Assembly (NCBI RefSeq): GCF_902779965.1
Contig: NZ_CACZDK010000001.1
Span: forward strand, 149,796 to 213,795
Direction: 5' to 3'
Source of the DNA: Fibrobacter succinogenes
GTDB lineage: Bacteria; Fibrobacterota; Fibrobacteria; Fibrobacterales; Fibrobacteraceae
DNA: 64,000 nt
The notes below the pieces were generated by a model that had not been told where the DNA came from, did no database searches, and saw only the letters and a program-made list of their open reading frames with translations. This document shows positions 8,302 through 17,548 of the stretch, piece after piece. Numbering within the stretch: the stretch's first letter is position 1; every line of letters starts with the position of its first letter. The translations under genes and the position numbers were made by a program.

Positions 8302-9726
8302 ATGAAACAGCACATTCGCGTCGCCGCGCTTTGCAGTGCGCTTTCTTTGACATTGGTCTCAAATTCTTTTGCGGCGGATTTGCCGACGGCAAACGAAATG
8401 TTTGCCAAGATGGGCTTTGGCATAAACATCGGGAACACAATGGAAGTTCCCCAGAATCCGACATGGTGGGGCAATAAGTTCCCGACCGAAGCGTACATAG
8501 ATTCGGTCAAGGCGGCGGGCTTCAGCACCATTCGCATTCCGTGCGCGTGGTACAGCCATTCAAACGCATTGTCTCGCGATTCCAGCAGGGCTGATATTGT
8601 TCCGGGCGGTGGCCCGAACGAGATTGCTTCAAGTTGGATGGATTCGGTGCAGACGGTCGTGGATTATTGCATGCGTGCAGGGCTTGTGACGATTCTGAAC
8701 ATCCACTGGGATAACGGCTGGCTTGAGGGCAACTTGAACGATCAAGAAAAGGACAAGGTGAATGCTCGCCAGAAGGATTTCTGGACGCAAATTGCAACGC
8801 ACTTCAAAAACTACAACGAAAATTTGCTTTTCGCCAGTGCGAATGAACCCGCGACAACGGATGACAATTACAAGCACGAAACTGAAATCCTGATGACGTA
8901 TCACCAGTCGTTTGTGGATGCCGTGCGTGCCACGGGAGGCAATAACGCAAGTCGTACGCTCGTGATTCAGGGGCCTTCGACAAGCATCGACCGCACGAGT
9001 GAAGTGATGCCGGTGAGCAAACTCCCGAAAGATGTAATTGCGAACCGCTTGATGGTCGAAGTGCATTTCTACGACCCCTATACGTACACGCTCTTGAATG
9101 ATGTGGTCGATTGGGGCGCTCAAGTCTATCCGCAGTACTACTGGGGCGACGACCTCGCGACTGGTGCGGATATTGTGCATAACTGCGGCTACAACGCTTG
9201 GGCAGGTGCCATGGGCGACAAGTGCACCAGTGCCCAGATTCAGGACCAGTTTGGCAAGATGAAAAAGAACTTTGTCGATAAGGGCGTGCCTGTGATTATC
9301 GGCGAGTTCGGTGCGAATGACCGCGTGGGGGTGTTGACCGGCGACAATTATGCGAAACACCGCAAGGGCCGCCTCGCTTATTACGATGCTGTTATGAAAC
9401 TTGCAAAACAAAACAAGGTGGTGCCTATCGCTTGGGATACGGGCCACGAAGGCGAAAACAACATGACGATTATCCGCCGCCAGACAGACCCGGATGGCTC
9501 CGTGTTCGACAAGGACGTTCTGAACATCATGCGTCATGCGTACGGCCTTGCGGATTATGTGAACAACGGCATTACGCATGTGGAAAATTTCAAGACCGAT
9601 GATGGATCGATTTCCATATTCAAGCGCAATCGACCGGCGCTGTCTCGCAGTTTGCGCACCTCCCGCACTTACGATTTGCTTGGCAAGCAGAACCCGCAAG
9701 CAAGAGTCGTGAAAGTCAAAAAGTAA
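8302..9726 (+). CDS. Secreted GH5 endoglucanase (cellulase)
   Basis: A protein of 474 residues with a signal peptide ending near NSFAA. The catalytic domain has the GH5 pattern: GINIGNT near the start, TIRIPCAW, LNIHWDNGW, ASANEPAT with the acid/base Glu182, VEVHFYDPY, and IIGEFGAND with the nucleophile Glu335. This fits a beta-1,4-glucanase acting on cellulose or related glucans. The C-terminus (ALSRSLRTSRTYDLLGKQ...) is short and basic, as in the terminal domains of secreted Fibrobacter glycoside hydrolases. The start at 8302 is chosen over 8245 because the signal peptide begins there. It appears to be a single-gene unit ended by the hairpin at 9735. Confidence 0.93.
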   Translation: MKQHIRVAALCSALSLTLVSNSFAADLPTANEMFAKMGFGINIGNTMEVPQNPTWWGNKFPTEAYIDSVKAAGFSTIRIPCAWYSHSNALSRDSSRADIVPGGGPNEIASSWMDSVQTVVDYCMRAGLVTILNIHWDNGWLEGNLNDQEKDKVNARQKDFWTQIATHFKNYNENLLFASANEPATTDDNYKHETEILMTYHQSFVDAVRATGGNNASRTLVIQGPSTSIDRTSEVMPVSKLPKDVIANRLMVEVHFYDPYTYTLLNDVVDWGAQVYPQYYWGDDLATGADIVHNCGYNAWAGAMGDKCTSAQIQDQFGKMKKNFVDKGVPVIIGEFGANDRVGVLTGDNYAKHRKGRLAYYDAVMKLAKQNKVVPIAWDTGHEGENNMTIIRRQTDPDGSVFDKDVLNIMRHAYGLADYVNNGITHVENFKTDDGSISIFKRNRPALSRSLRTSRTYDLLGKQNPQARVVKVKK

Positions 9727-9734
9727 AAGAAATA

Positions 9735-9761
9735 GCCTCGTAAAACAACGAGGCATTTTTT
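9735..9761 (+). terminator. Rho-independent terminator, probably bidirectional
   Basis: GCCTCGT and ACGAGGC form a seven-pair stem with a short A-rich loop, followed by ATTTTTT. It lies between the convergent GH5 gene and the iron alcohol dehydrogenase gene. Confidence 0.85.
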
Positions 9762-9765
9762 GAAA

Positions 9766-10983
9766 TTAGTGATTTCCTTTCACAATGCGGTAGAGTTCTT
9801 CGAGTTCCTTTGCGTTTAAAATCTTAGGCACGGGGTAAAGCGGATTTGCTTCTTTGCTGGCTGATTTTGCAAGTGTTGGAATGTCTTCGGTTTGGATGAC
9901 GTCCAAAAATTCTGGAATGCCCATAGATTGGTTGAGTTCGCGGATTTGCGCAATGAACAGAGTTGAAGCCTCGTGATTGTCTATTTCGGCAGGCACGGCT
10001 CCAATGGCTTTCGCGAAAAATCCAAGGCGTTTTTCGGCGGCTTCACCATAGTATTTTAGGACATGCGGTAAAATAACTGCGTTTGCAAGGCCATGCGGCG
10101 TGTGGTACATGCCGCCAAGGCTATGAGCAATGGCGTGTACGTAACCGACGTAAGCTCGTGTGAAAGCGAAACCCGCAAGGTACGAGGCCTTTTGCAAGTT
10201 TTCTCTTGCCTTGATGTTGTGCCCGTCGTTATAGGCGTTCTGGATATTTTCGATGATGAGGCGGCCTGCAATAATGGCTGCTTCGGCGCTCCCGTTAAAA
10301 TTGCTGTAACCGATGTACGCTTCGATGGCGTGTGTGAGGGCGTCCATGCCTGTTGTTGCTGTAAGGTGTGGCGGTAAATCGAGCGTGATGTTTGCATCGA
10401 GAATCGCAAGGCGCGGAATGAGAACAAAGTCGTTAATCGGGTATTTTTCGTGTGTTTGCGGATTCGAAATGACTGCGGCGACAGTCGCTTCGCTCCCGGT
10501 GCCTGCGGTTGTGGGAATGGCTACAAGGTATGGGATTTTGTGCAATACCCGCAATGTCCCGCGCATCCATGAAATCGGAGTCCATGGCCTAGCAATGCGT
10601 ATGCCGACTCCCTTTGCACAATCAATTGCGGAACCGCCGCCAAAAGCGACAAGTCCCTTGCATTTGTTTTTCTTGTAAATGCGCGTGGCATCCTTGATGT
10701 TGTCTATAGTTGGATTGGGAATGGTTCCGTTGTAAATGGCATAGCCGATGTTTGCATCATCCAAATACTTTTTAATGTTTTGGAAATGTTCTGTCTGTTC
10801 AAGAATTGTGTCTGTGACAAGAAGAACTTTGCCAATGTTGTGTGCCTTGAGATGGTTAGGGAGTTCGCGTATACGCCCTGCGCCATGAACAATCTGCGGT
10901 TCGCGCCAAGGCATAAAATGGACGCCTACGAAAAAAACTTTTTGAAAAGCACGACATGCGAATCTGTAAAGTATGGATGCCAT
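9766..10983 (-). CDS. Iron-containing alcohol dehydrogenase
   Basis: A protein of 405 residues of the group III (Fe-dependent) alcohol dehydrogenase family. GGGSAIDCAKGVGI and PTTAGTGSEATVAAVIS are the NAD(P)-binding signatures, GMDALTHAIEAYIG leads into the metal site, and HAIAHSLGGMYHTPHGLANA carries the metal-binding histidines. It probably interconverts an aldehyde and an alcohol; the substrate cannot be fixed. The ATG has an AAGG ribosome-binding site and follows the stop of the aldehyde dehydrogenase gene by 12 bases, so the two form an operon handling the same aldehyde. Confidence 0.93.
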   Translation of the reverse strand: MASILYRFACRAFQKVFFVGVHFMPWREPQIVHGAGRIRELPNHLKAHNIGKVLLVTDTILEQTEHFQNIKKYLDDANIGYAIYNGTIPNPTIDNIKDATRIYKKNKCKGLVAFGGGSAIDCAKGVGIRIARPWTPISWMRGTLRVLHKIPYLVAIPTTAGTGSEATVAAVISNPQTHEKYPINDFVLIPRLAILDANITLDLPPHLTATTGMDALTHAIEAYIGYSNFNGSAEAAIIAGRLIIENIQNAYNDGHNIKARENLQKASYLAGFAFTRAYVGYVHAIAHSLGGMYHTPHGLANAVILPHVLKYYGEAAEKRLGFFAKAIGAVPAEIDNHEASTLFIAQIRELNQSMGIPEFLDVIQTEDIPTLAKSASKEANPLYPVPKILNAKELEELYRIVKGNH

Positions 10984-10995
10984 AGTAAACCTTCA

Positions 10996-12453
10996 TTACA
11001 TAGACTTGATGAATCGTAAAGCCTTCTCTGCAAGTCCCTGAATCTTGGAATGTAAAGAGCCAAAGTGTTTTCCGTAAGGCGGATGGAAGAACGTGACTGC
11101 GTCAAAGCCTTTCTGTTGCATGATGTTGCGTTCGTGGCTAAACGTCTTGAATCCGTAAAAGCCGTGGTAATTGCCGGTTCCGCTCATGCCTACGCCGCCA
11201 AAAGGTACGTCTAAATTTTCGATTTGGATAATCGTGTTATTTACGCACGAAGAGCCCGATGTTGTGTTGCTTAAAACGTAATTGATTTCGCTCTTGTTTG
11301 TTCCGAAAATGTACAATGCAAGCGGTTTCGGATGACTTTGAATAAATTGTATGGTTTCTTCAAGATTCTTGTAGGCGACAATCGGAAGAATCGGTCCGAA
11401 AATTTCGTTTTTCATGATTTCCATGTCGGGCGTGACATTTGTGAGAACTGTAATAGGCGTATAGCAATTGTCGATATCGCTTACGCCTCCGATGACTTGT
11501 GTTGCTCCTTTGGCTATGGCGTCTTTAATAAGCGCTGCATGACGTTCTGTAGCGCGTTTGTCTACAATATGGACAAAGTCTTTGCATTCGTGGCGCTTGG
11601 CGTCAGTATCTCCGAACATGTACTTGATTTCATTTGCAAATGCTTCTGCAAGTTCTTGAACTTTGTCTTGCGGACAAAGTGCGTAGTCCGGTGCGATGCA
11701 TGTTTGGCCCGCGTTCAGTGTTTTGCCCCAAGCGAGCTGCTTGATGTGGCGCTTGATATTTGCTTTCGGGAGTATAATTGCAGGCGATTTCCCACCGAGC
11801 TCAAGCGTAATGCTTGCGTGATTCTTGGCTGCCATTTCTGCAATGTGTGCGCCGACATTTGGACTCCCTGTGAAAAATACATGGTCGAAAGGAAGTGCTA
11901 ATAACTCGTCTCCGATTTCAGATCCGTTGCCTTCGATGATGGCAATTTCGTTTTCGGGGAACGTGTCTGCAAAAAGCTTCGCTAAAAAGGCGCTCACATG
12001 CGGTGTCTTGTGCGATGGCTTTGCCATAATGACATTGCCTGCGGCAATGGCCGAAATAATCGGATTGACAAGCAGCAAATACGGATAATTCCAGGGCGAA
12101 AAGATGAGCACGCGCCCTTTGGGCTCGTAATGGAGAACGCTTTTGGATGTTGGCAAAAAGAACACTCGACTTGCTTTTTTGTCGTTCATCCAGCGATTCA
12201 AATGACTAATGGTGTAATCAATTTCTTCGATGATGGGAAAAACTTCACTAAGCCAAGCCTCAAATTTGGGCTTGTGAAAGTCCAGCCAAACGGCGTTGTA
12301 AAAGTCAACTTGCCTTTGGATTACGGCATCACGGAGTTTTTTCAGTTTTTCTATGCGCTCTTTGGCGGTCGTTTGCGCAATTTTCCAACGATTTTCACCT
12401 TGTGCGTCGAAAATCCTTTCAATGTCTTTTTTTTGTATTTCGTTCATACTCAA
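10996..12453 (-). CDS. Aldehyde dehydrogenase
   Basis: A protein of 485 residues from the aldehyde dehydrogenase superfamily, nearest in pattern to class 3 and coniferyl-aldehyde types. FSPWNYPYLL, the FFTGSPNVG nucleotide loop, LELGGKSP with general base Glu219 and NAGQTCIAPDY with catalytic Cys252 are all present. It oxidises an aldehyde to an acid with NAD(P)+. It is the first gene of a two-gene operon with the iron alcohol dehydrogenase; a fatty or aromatic aldehyde is a reasonable but unproven substrate. It is transcribed divergently from the carbonic anhydrase-like gene, with ~108 AT-rich bases between. Confidence 0.92.
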   Translation of the reverse strand: MSMNEIQKKDIERIFDAQGENRWKIAQTTAKERIEKLKKLRDAVIQRQVDFYNAVWLDFHKPKFEAWLSEVFPIIEEIDYTISHLNRWMNDKKASRVFFLPTSKSVLHYEPKGRVLIFSPWNYPYLLLVNPIISAIAAGNVIMAKPSHKTPHVSAFLAKLFADTFPENEIAIIEGNGSEIGDELLALPFDHVFFTGSPNVGAHIAEMAAKNHASITLELGGKSPAIILPKANIKRHIKQLAWGKTLNAGQTCIAPDYALCPQDKVQELAEAFANEIKYMFGDTDAKRHECKDFVHIVDKRATERHAALIKDAIAKGATQVIGGVSDIDNCYTPITVLTNVTPDMEIMKNEIFGPILPIVAYKNLEETIQFIQSHPKPLALYIFGTNKSEINYVLSNTTSGSSCVNNTIIQIENLDVPFGGVGMSGTGNYHGFYGFKTFSHERNIMQQKGFDAVTFFHPPYGKHFGSLHSKIQGLAEKALRFIKSM

Positions 12454-12561
12454 TAAGATAGAACATATTAACTAAAATGTTGTTTTTATAACAGCAAAAA
12501 ACAAACCTTTTTTAAAAGTAATTTGATTCCTTTTTTACATGTATTTTTATAAATTGGAACT

Positions 12562-13077
12562 ATGGGTTCCTTAATTAAGTATAAAGGCAAAGTACCTCAA
12601 GTGGGCGAACGGGTCTTTTTGGCCGAAGGCGCTTGCTTGGTTGGCGATGTGAGTGTCGGCGATGATTCGTCAGTATTTTATAATGCGGTTATTCGTGCAG
12701 ACCTTGCTGAAATAAAAATCGGTAAGCGCACAAACATTCAAGACAATGTATGTATCCATGTGTCCACGGGTGTTGGTGTGAATATTGGCGACGAGGTGAC
12801 TGTTGGTCATGGTGCGGTGCTTCACGGATGTACGATTGAGGATAACGTTCTCATTGGCATGGGAGCCATTCTCATGGATGGGTCGCATATCAAAAAGAAT
12901 TGCATTATCGGTGCTGGTGCGCTTGTGACGCATGGTAAAGAATTCCCAGAAGGATCGCTTGTTATGGGCGCTCCGGCGCATGTCGTCAGAACATTGACGA
13001 CAGACGAACTCAAAAACGTAAAGATAGGCGTAGAACACTACTTGGACGCAAAGGATGAACTTTTAAAAGATGTATAA
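12562..13077 (+). CDS. Gamma-carbonic anhydrase-like hexapeptide protein
   Basis: A protein of 171 residues composed of left-handed beta-helix hexapeptide repeats. FYNAVIRADLAEIKIGKRTNIQDN, then HVSTG, TVGHGAVLHGCTI and GMGAILMDGS are typical of the gamma-carbonic anhydrase/YrdA family, including two of the usual metal-ligand histidines in VGHGAVLHG. Many members are not active carbonic anhydrases, so activity is uncertain. It overlaps the next gene by eight bases and starts the cluster that leads into lipid A synthesis. Confidence 0.88.
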   Translation: MGSLIKYKGKVPQVGERVFLAEGACLVGDVSVGDDSSVFYNAVIRADLAEIKIGKRTNIQDNVCIHVSTGVGVNIGDEVTVGHGAVLHGCTIEDNVLIGMGAILMDGSHIKKNCIIGAGALVTHGKEFPEGSLVMGAPAHVVRTLTTDELKNVKIGVEHYLDAKDELLKDV

Positions 13078-14035
13078 GTTCTTTTTCCTCATTAATCCGG
13101 TGAGTGGAGGTGGTCAAGGTAAAGTTATCCATAAGTTCCTTCCTGAAATTATGGAGTCGATGGATTTTAAATCCGACGAATGGAAGGCTGAATTTACACG
13201 TAAAGAAGGGATGGATGAACAAATCCTGAATGCCCTTGCATCGACCGAAACACTTGTTGCTGTTGGTGGCGACGGAACGGTTTCGTCGGTGTTTTCTATT
13301 ATGCTAGCCTCTGAATATGCAAGTAAGGTGCAGATTGGGCTTATCCCGCTTGGTACAGGGAACGATCTTGCTCGTGTGCTTGGCTTGTATAAACCGTTTG
13401 TAGACAAAGGACTTTTGTATCTGGTGCGCAGGCTGTTGCTTGCAAAGTCCAGGCCTTTTGATATTTGGATGGTGAATGGCAAGTACGCCTTGGCGAATTA
13501 TTTTTCGGCAGGCATTGATGCTCGTATTGCACACGATTTTAATCAAGACCGAGCAACGGGCGTAATCTCTTCGAATTCTGTTGTTGCAAATAAATTGCAT
13601 TACGTCAAGCGTTTCTTTGCCGATAGAGCTTACTATTTAAAGAGTGGTCGCATTTCGATGGTGGACCGCGATTCACAAGATGTTGAAAATATCGATTTGA
13701 CGGGGCACAAGACTGTTATTGTTGGCAATATTCCGAGCTTTGCCAGTGGCGCAAATCCGTTTTTTAAATCGGATATGGCTGATGGATATTTGGAAGTTGT
13801 CTGTGTGCCGAACATGTTGAATTTTTTGCTTGCGATTGCAATGGGTGGCGTTCCTGTTTTGGGGTACTTGCTGAAAAAGTACTTGCTCAAGTCGCGCAAA
13901 GTGCGTTCTTTGAAACTCGAACTCGCTGATAACGAGTACATTCAATTGGATGGCGAAGATTTGAGCGGTAAAGCGGGCAATCGCGTTTCGATTGAATTTG
14001 CGACTCAGGTGCGCATGCTCTCGTTGGAGGAATAA
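13070..14035 (+). CDS. Diacylglycerol/sphingosine kinase family lipid kinase
   Basis: A protein of 321 residues. FLINPVSGGG at the start, AVGGDGTVSSV (nucleotide-binding GGDGT) and PLGTGNDLARVLG are the defining motifs of DAGK-catalytic-domain lipid kinases (DgkB/YegS type). ANPFFKSDMADGYLEVV and YIQLDGED at the C-terminus fit the second domain. It probably phosphorylates a diacylglycerol or related lipid at the inner membrane. Its stop and the lpxD start overlap as TAATG, so it is translationally coupled to lipid A genes. Confidence 0.9.
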   Translation: MYKFFFLINPVSGGGQGKVIHKFLPEIMESMDFKSDEWKAEFTRKEGMDEQILNALASTETLVAVGGDGTVSSVFSIMLASEYASKVQIGLIPLGTGNDLARVLGLYKPFVDKGLLYLVRRLLLAKSRPFDIWMVNGKYALANYFSAGIDARIAHDFNQDRATGVISSNSVVANKLHYVKRFFADRAYYLKSGRISMVDRDSQDVENIDLTGHKTVIVGNIPSFASGANPFFKSDMADGYLEVVCVPNMLNFLLAIAMGGVPVLGYLLKKYLLKSRKVRSLKLELADNEYIQLDGEDLSGKAGNRVSIEFATQVRMLSLEE

Positions 14036-15054
14036 TGCTTTCGGTAAAAATATCGGAAGTTCTTGAACAAATGAATTTAAAGAAGCCTTCGGATGAGGGC
14101 TCTTTAAATTTTGAACTGACTGGATTTTCTTCGCTCGAACAGGCGGGACCGCACGATGTCTCGTTCTGGACGGGAGACGCTAAAACGGAAACCGGACTTG
14201 CCGGGAATGCGGGCGGCGTGAGCGCTGGTGCTTTTGCTGGCGTTACGGCCGGTTTGCTTTTTGTTCCGAGTTTGTATGAAAAATATTGCGCTGATGGATG
14301 TTCTGAACTTTTGCCCAAAGTGCAATTTGTCTGCCCGGTCGAAAATCCGTACCATGCGATGGTGACGTTCATGCGTGAATTTGTCGAACGTCGTGAATTT
14401 TTTGAAGAAACTAATATCGCGCCATCTGCGCAAGTTCATGCTTCGGCTGTTGTTGAAGGCGTGGTGGGTGAAAACGCTGTGATTGGCCCTAATTGCGTTG
14501 TGATGAAAGGCGCTACAATTGGGGCTGGGACGATTCTCGAAGCGAATGTGACCGTTTATCCGCGAGTGACGATTGGCGAAGATTGTGTGTTCCAGGCGGG
14601 GACTGTAATTGGCCCGCGCGGCTTTGGATTTTATGAGTATCAAGGCAAGCGTCGTATGGTGCCGCATTTGGCGGGCGTTCGCATCGGGAACCGCTGTAGC
14701 TTTAGTGCAAATGATGTCGTTGCGGCAGGCTTTATTTCGCCAACCGTAATCGGCGATGATTGCCATTTCGATACGTTCGTGCAAGTGGCGCACAATTGCC
14801 GTCTCGGTAACAATATCATGATGGCGTCGCAGTCTGGAGTGGCGGGTTCTGTCGTGATGGAAGACGATGTGGAATTTGCCGGCGGCGTGCAGTCCGCTGG
14901 GCATTTGACGATAGGGAAGGGCGTGAAGGTTGCCGCGAAAGCGGGAGTTACCAAAAGCCTTAAGGCGGGCAAGGTTTATGCCGGTTACCCAGCCGAAGAA
15001 ATCGATGTGTGGCGTCGTTCTGTCGTGAAACTCCGCATGATGGGAAAGCGGTAG
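14035..15054 (+). CDS. lpxD: UDP-3-O-acylglucosamine N-acyltransferase LpxD
   Basis: A protein of 339 residues matching LpxD in layout: an N-terminal uridine-binding region (~1-125, with LTGFSSLEQAGPHDVSFW) and a hexapeptide-repeat helix, with VQVAHNCRLGNN carrying the catalytic His of the VAHNC motif, then GVAGSVVMEDDVEFAGGVQ. It adds the second hydroxy-acyl chain to lipid A precursor. An alanine/glycine-rich insertion (~58-75) lies in the N-terminal part. It overlaps the lipid kinase by one base and is followed by a 190-base repeat region before the LpxC-like gene. Confidence 0.95.
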   Translation: MLSVKISEVLEQMNLKKPSDEGSLNFELTGFSSLEQAGPHDVSFWTGDAKTETGLAGNAGGVSAGAFAGVTAGLLFVPSLYEKYCADGCSELLPKVQFVCPVENPYHAMVTFMREFVERREFFEETNIAPSAQVHASAVVEGVVGENAVIGPNCVVMKGATIGAGTILEANVTVYPRVTIGEDCVFQAGTVIGPRGFGFYEYQGKRRMVPHLAGVRIGNRCSFSANDVVAAGFISPTVIGDDCHFDTFVQVAHNCRLGNNIMMASQSGVAGSVVMEDDVEFAGGVQSAGHLTIGKGVKVAAKAGVTKSLKAGKVYAGYPAEEIDVWRRSVVKLRMMGKR

Positions 15055-15200
15055 GGTGTGGGGTATGGGGTCGCTCGTAAACTCGCTATGGGGACGCTAC
15101 GCTTTGGGCTTTAAAAATATTTTTTTATGCCCATAGCCCATAGCTCAAAGGACCGTAAGGTCCGCGCCCATAGCTTAACAAGCTCTAAGTTCTAAGTTCT
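15055..15200. repeat. Period-7 repeat tract (CCCATAG and CTAAGTT units)
   Basis: Between lpxD and the LpxC gene the sequence has GCCCATAGCCCATAGCTCAA, GGACCGTAAGGTCC (a perfect small hairpin), and CTCTAAGTTCTAAGTTCTTG. Both repeated units are seven bases long. No reading frame of note is present. Confidence 0.7.
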
Positions 15201-15244
15201 TGACTTTCAAGAGTGCAATATTTTTGTAAATTCCCGTTACCTAA

Positions 15245-16147
15245 ATGAAAAAAGATTCTCGAAAAATCCCGCAACCATGGGAATTTAATTCTGCGTCTTT
15301 GTCTTATGGCAAAGCGAACGTAAAAATTGAAGTTCAGGAGCGAAATCCGCAACTGGAGCCTCGCGTTGAATGGCGTGTGGGCGGTCGTCATTTTTACAGT
15401 ACTGATTGTGCAAAATGTTTTGCCGATTTGAAGTACAGCGTTGCTCGAACTTCGATTTATGAATCCAGCGAAGGCGCGCATGCTTTAAAGCTTGCGTCCT
15501 CTGAACATCTGGCTCCCGTTTTCTTGATGTGGCCGTCACGCAGTTTTGTGGTTGATGTCACTTGCAATGAAAATGGAACTGCGGAGGTTCCGTTGATGGA
15601 TGGTAGTGCGCTTCCGTTCTTTTTGGCGCTTCGCAAGAATGTGGGCGTTCCCGAAGAACTCGCGTTTTATGATGCTCCGGTGCATGCTGCGTGGGATTTG
15701 TTCCGCACGGATCGCCATGATTCCAAACCTTACGGTTCTGTGAAAATTACACCGAGCGAAGCTTTCGAAGTGGAATATGTTTTAGATCGCAACGATGGCG
15801 AGAGGCGTTTTACGTCCGCGGCTAGCGTTTCGATTTATTCGGCAGAACATTTGTACAATGTTTTTGCTGCGAGAACTTTTATCTTGAAAAACGAATTTGA
15901 CGAAGCCCGCAAAGCAGGTTTGCTTGGTGGGGTGGATTCTTCCTGTGGGTTGTTGCTCGATGATTCTGCGGAGGCTAATGTTTCGTTCAGAGTTGCCGAT
16001 GAACCTGCTCGTCATAAAATCCTCGACCTGTTGGGAGACCTTTGCTTTATGAAGCCTAAGCTCCCGAAAGTTCGTTTGGAAATCATTAACGGTGGTCATT
16101 TGAGCCACAGAACAATCTTAGAAAAGGTGTTGCCTTATGCTTTATAA
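15245..16147 (+). CDS. lpxC: Divergent UDP-3-O-acyl-GlcNAc deacetylase LpxC
   Basis: A protein of 300 residues. The sequence is far from enterobacterial LpxC but keeps the zinc-site pattern: SSEHL (Glu87, His88), DEPARHKILDLLGDL (His257, Asp261) and NGGHLSH (His285). PLMDGSALPF and AARTFILKNEFDEARKAGLLGG also fit the family. It would remove the N-acetyl group in the committed step of lipid A synthesis. It overlaps fabZ by 11 bases, the same gene pair that is fused into one protein in many Bacteroidota. A paralogous deacetylase role is possible but the neighbours argue for LpxC. Confidence 0.85.
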   Translation: MKKDSRKIPQPWEFNSASLSYGKANVKIEVQERNPQLEPRVEWRVGGRHFYSTDCAKCFADLKYSVARTSIYESSEGAHALKLASSEHLAPVFLMWPSRSFVVDVTCNENGTAEVPLMDGSALPFFLALRKNVGVPEELAFYDAPVHAAWDLFRTDRHDSKPYGSVKITPSEAFEVEYVLDRNDGERRFTSAASVSIYSAEHLYNVFAARTFILKNEFDEARKAGLLGGVDSSCGLLLDDSAEANVSFRVADEPARHKILDLLGDLCFMKPKLPKVRLEIINGGHLSHRTILEKVLPYAL

Positions 16148-16574
16148 TGAAGAACAAGTTCATGCCCTCCTCCCTCAGAAGGCTCCGTTTGCTTTCGTAG
16201 ATGAAATTCTCGAAATCAACGAAGGTGACCAGCCGTCTATCGTTGCTGTGTGGCACGTGACCGGAAAGGAAAAGTTCTTTGATGGTCATTTCCCGAACAA
16301 TCCGGTGCTTCCGGGCGTGATTCAGATTGAATCCATGGCTCAGGCTGCTACGCTTTTGACGATGATTGCTAGAAAGACTGATGTCAATGGTAAGCGCCCG
16401 GCATTCATGGGTGTCGAAAACTGCCGTTTCCGCGCTCCGGTGATTCCGCCGCAGGATTTGACTCTCAAGGTGACGCTTTTGATGTCTCGTCATGGAATTT
16501 ATAAGTATTCCGGAGAAATTTATCAAGGCGAAACACTTATTTGCAAGGCGGATTTTAGCGCAGCGATGGTTTAA
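16137..16574 (+). CDS. fabZ: 3-hydroxyacyl-ACP dehydratase FabZ
   Basis: A protein of 145 residues, normal FabZ length, with a hot-dog fold signature. FFDGHFPNNPVLPGV carries the catalytic His51 and VIQIESMAQA the catalytic Glu65. It dehydrates 3-hydroxyacyl-ACP in fatty acid elongation, competing with LpxA/LpxD for hydroxy-acyl chains. It starts within the end of lpxC. The usual next gene, lpxA, is absent; a sugar nucleotidyltransferase follows after five bases instead. Confidence 0.96.
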   Translation: MLYNEEQVHALLPQKAPFAFVDEILEINEGDQPSIVAVWHVTGKEKFFDGHFPNNPVLPGVIQIESMAQAATLLTMIARKTDVNGKRPAFMGVENCRFRAPVIPPQDLTLKVTLLMSRHGIYKYSGEIYQGETLICKADFSAAMV

Positions 16575-16579
16575 GTGTT

Positions 16580-17482
16580 ATGACGCGGACTGATGATAAA
16601 TTGAATGTTTTGATTCTTGCGGCGGGGCTTGGCACAAGGCTAAGGCCGTTGACGAATGAAATCCCGAAACCATTGGTTCGCGTTTATGATAAAAGCATTC
16701 TCGAAATCCAGATGGAACGGGCGAAGTCTCTCGGAGATATTCGCCTGCATGCCAATGCTCATTACTTGGCGGAACAGATCGTTTGTGAAGGCGAACGCCT
16801 TGGTTTTGAACGAGTTTGGGAAGAACCCGAAATCCTTGGAACGGCAGGACCCTTGCGCCGGATTTATGCGGCGGGGTATCGCGGCGGTCTCTTGATTATG
16901 AATGGTGACGCGTATTGTAATTTTGACTTGAAAAAGTTTGTTGCAAATGCACGTGCCGCATATGAGGCGGGGAAGGCTGATGGCTCGAATCGCTGTGAAG
17001 TGGCTCTCTTGGCGGTTGATTTCCCGAAGGTGAACACGTTCCGCGTGGGTGCAGATGGTTGCCTTGTGGGCGTTGCCGGACGATTCGGAAGCGAAGATGG
17101 TTTGGCGGCGACATTCTCTGGAATCTCGTGGTACAGCGATGAAGCTCTTGCTAGAATCCACGATGGTGAATTCGATATCCGTGAATTTTGGAAGCAAGAA
17201 ATTGCTGCTGGCCGTGCGCCGTTCGTTGATATGTCGCAGTTGCATGCAACGTGGATTGATATGGGATCGCCCGAAGGCTTGATGGCTGCGGTGGATGCCC
17301 GCAAACAAGAACTTGGCCGTGAAAAAAACGAAGCGGTTGTAGAACCTGGCGTGAATGTCCCCGCTTCTGCAAGAGTTGTTCATTCTGTTTTATATAAAGG
17401 TGCTGTAATTTCTGAAAACGAAGTCGTTCAGGATGAAATTCGAGGGAAAAATTTCTTCTGGCAAATTCCTCCTAACCACTAA
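16580..17482 (+). CDS. Sugar-1-phosphate nucleotidyltransferase
   Basis: A protein of 300 residues. LILAAGLGTRLRPLTNEIPKPLV near the N-terminus is the nucleotide-binding signature of NDP-sugar pyrophosphorylases. MNGDAYCNFD gives the metal-binding aspartate, and TWIDMGSPEGL resembles the end of MurU/mannose-1-phosphate guanylyltransferase-like domains. The exact sugar is unclear (GDP-mannose, GDP-heptose or UDP-MurNAc types are possible). It sits at the end of the lpxC-fabZ operon, so a cell-envelope sugar is likely. Confidence 0.88.
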   Translation: MTRTDDKLNVLILAAGLGTRLRPLTNEIPKPLVRVYDKSILEIQMERAKSLGDIRLHANAHYLAEQIVCEGERLGFERVWEEPEILGTAGPLRRIYAAGYRGGLLIMNGDAYCNFDLKKFVANARAAYEAGKADGSNRCEVALLAVDFPKVNTFRVGADGCLVGVAGRFGSEDGLAATFSGISWYSDEALARIHDGEFDIREFWKQEIAAGRAPFVDMSQLHATWIDMGSPEGLMAAVDARKQELGREKNEAVVEPGVNVPASARVVHSVLYKGAVISENEVVQDEIRGKNFFWQIPPNH

Positions 17483-17546
17483 ACACTAACCACTGTCTAC
17501 TTCCTACTTCCTACTTCCTACTTCCTACTTCCTACTTCTTACTATC
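17471..17546. repeat. Period-7 tracts CTAACCA and CCTACTT
   Basis: Starting in the last codons of the nucleotidyltransferase gene, CCTAACCACTAAACACTAACC is followed by about six copies of CTACTTC ending just before the TrmJ ATG. This is among the clearest of the seven-base tandem repeats in the window. It overlaps the stop codon of the upstream gene. Confidence 0.85.
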
Positions 17547-17548
17547 CT

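Noticed and set aside
8629..9756. 375-residue minus-strand frame
   Set aside because: It is antisense to the GH5 gene and shows no family pattern.
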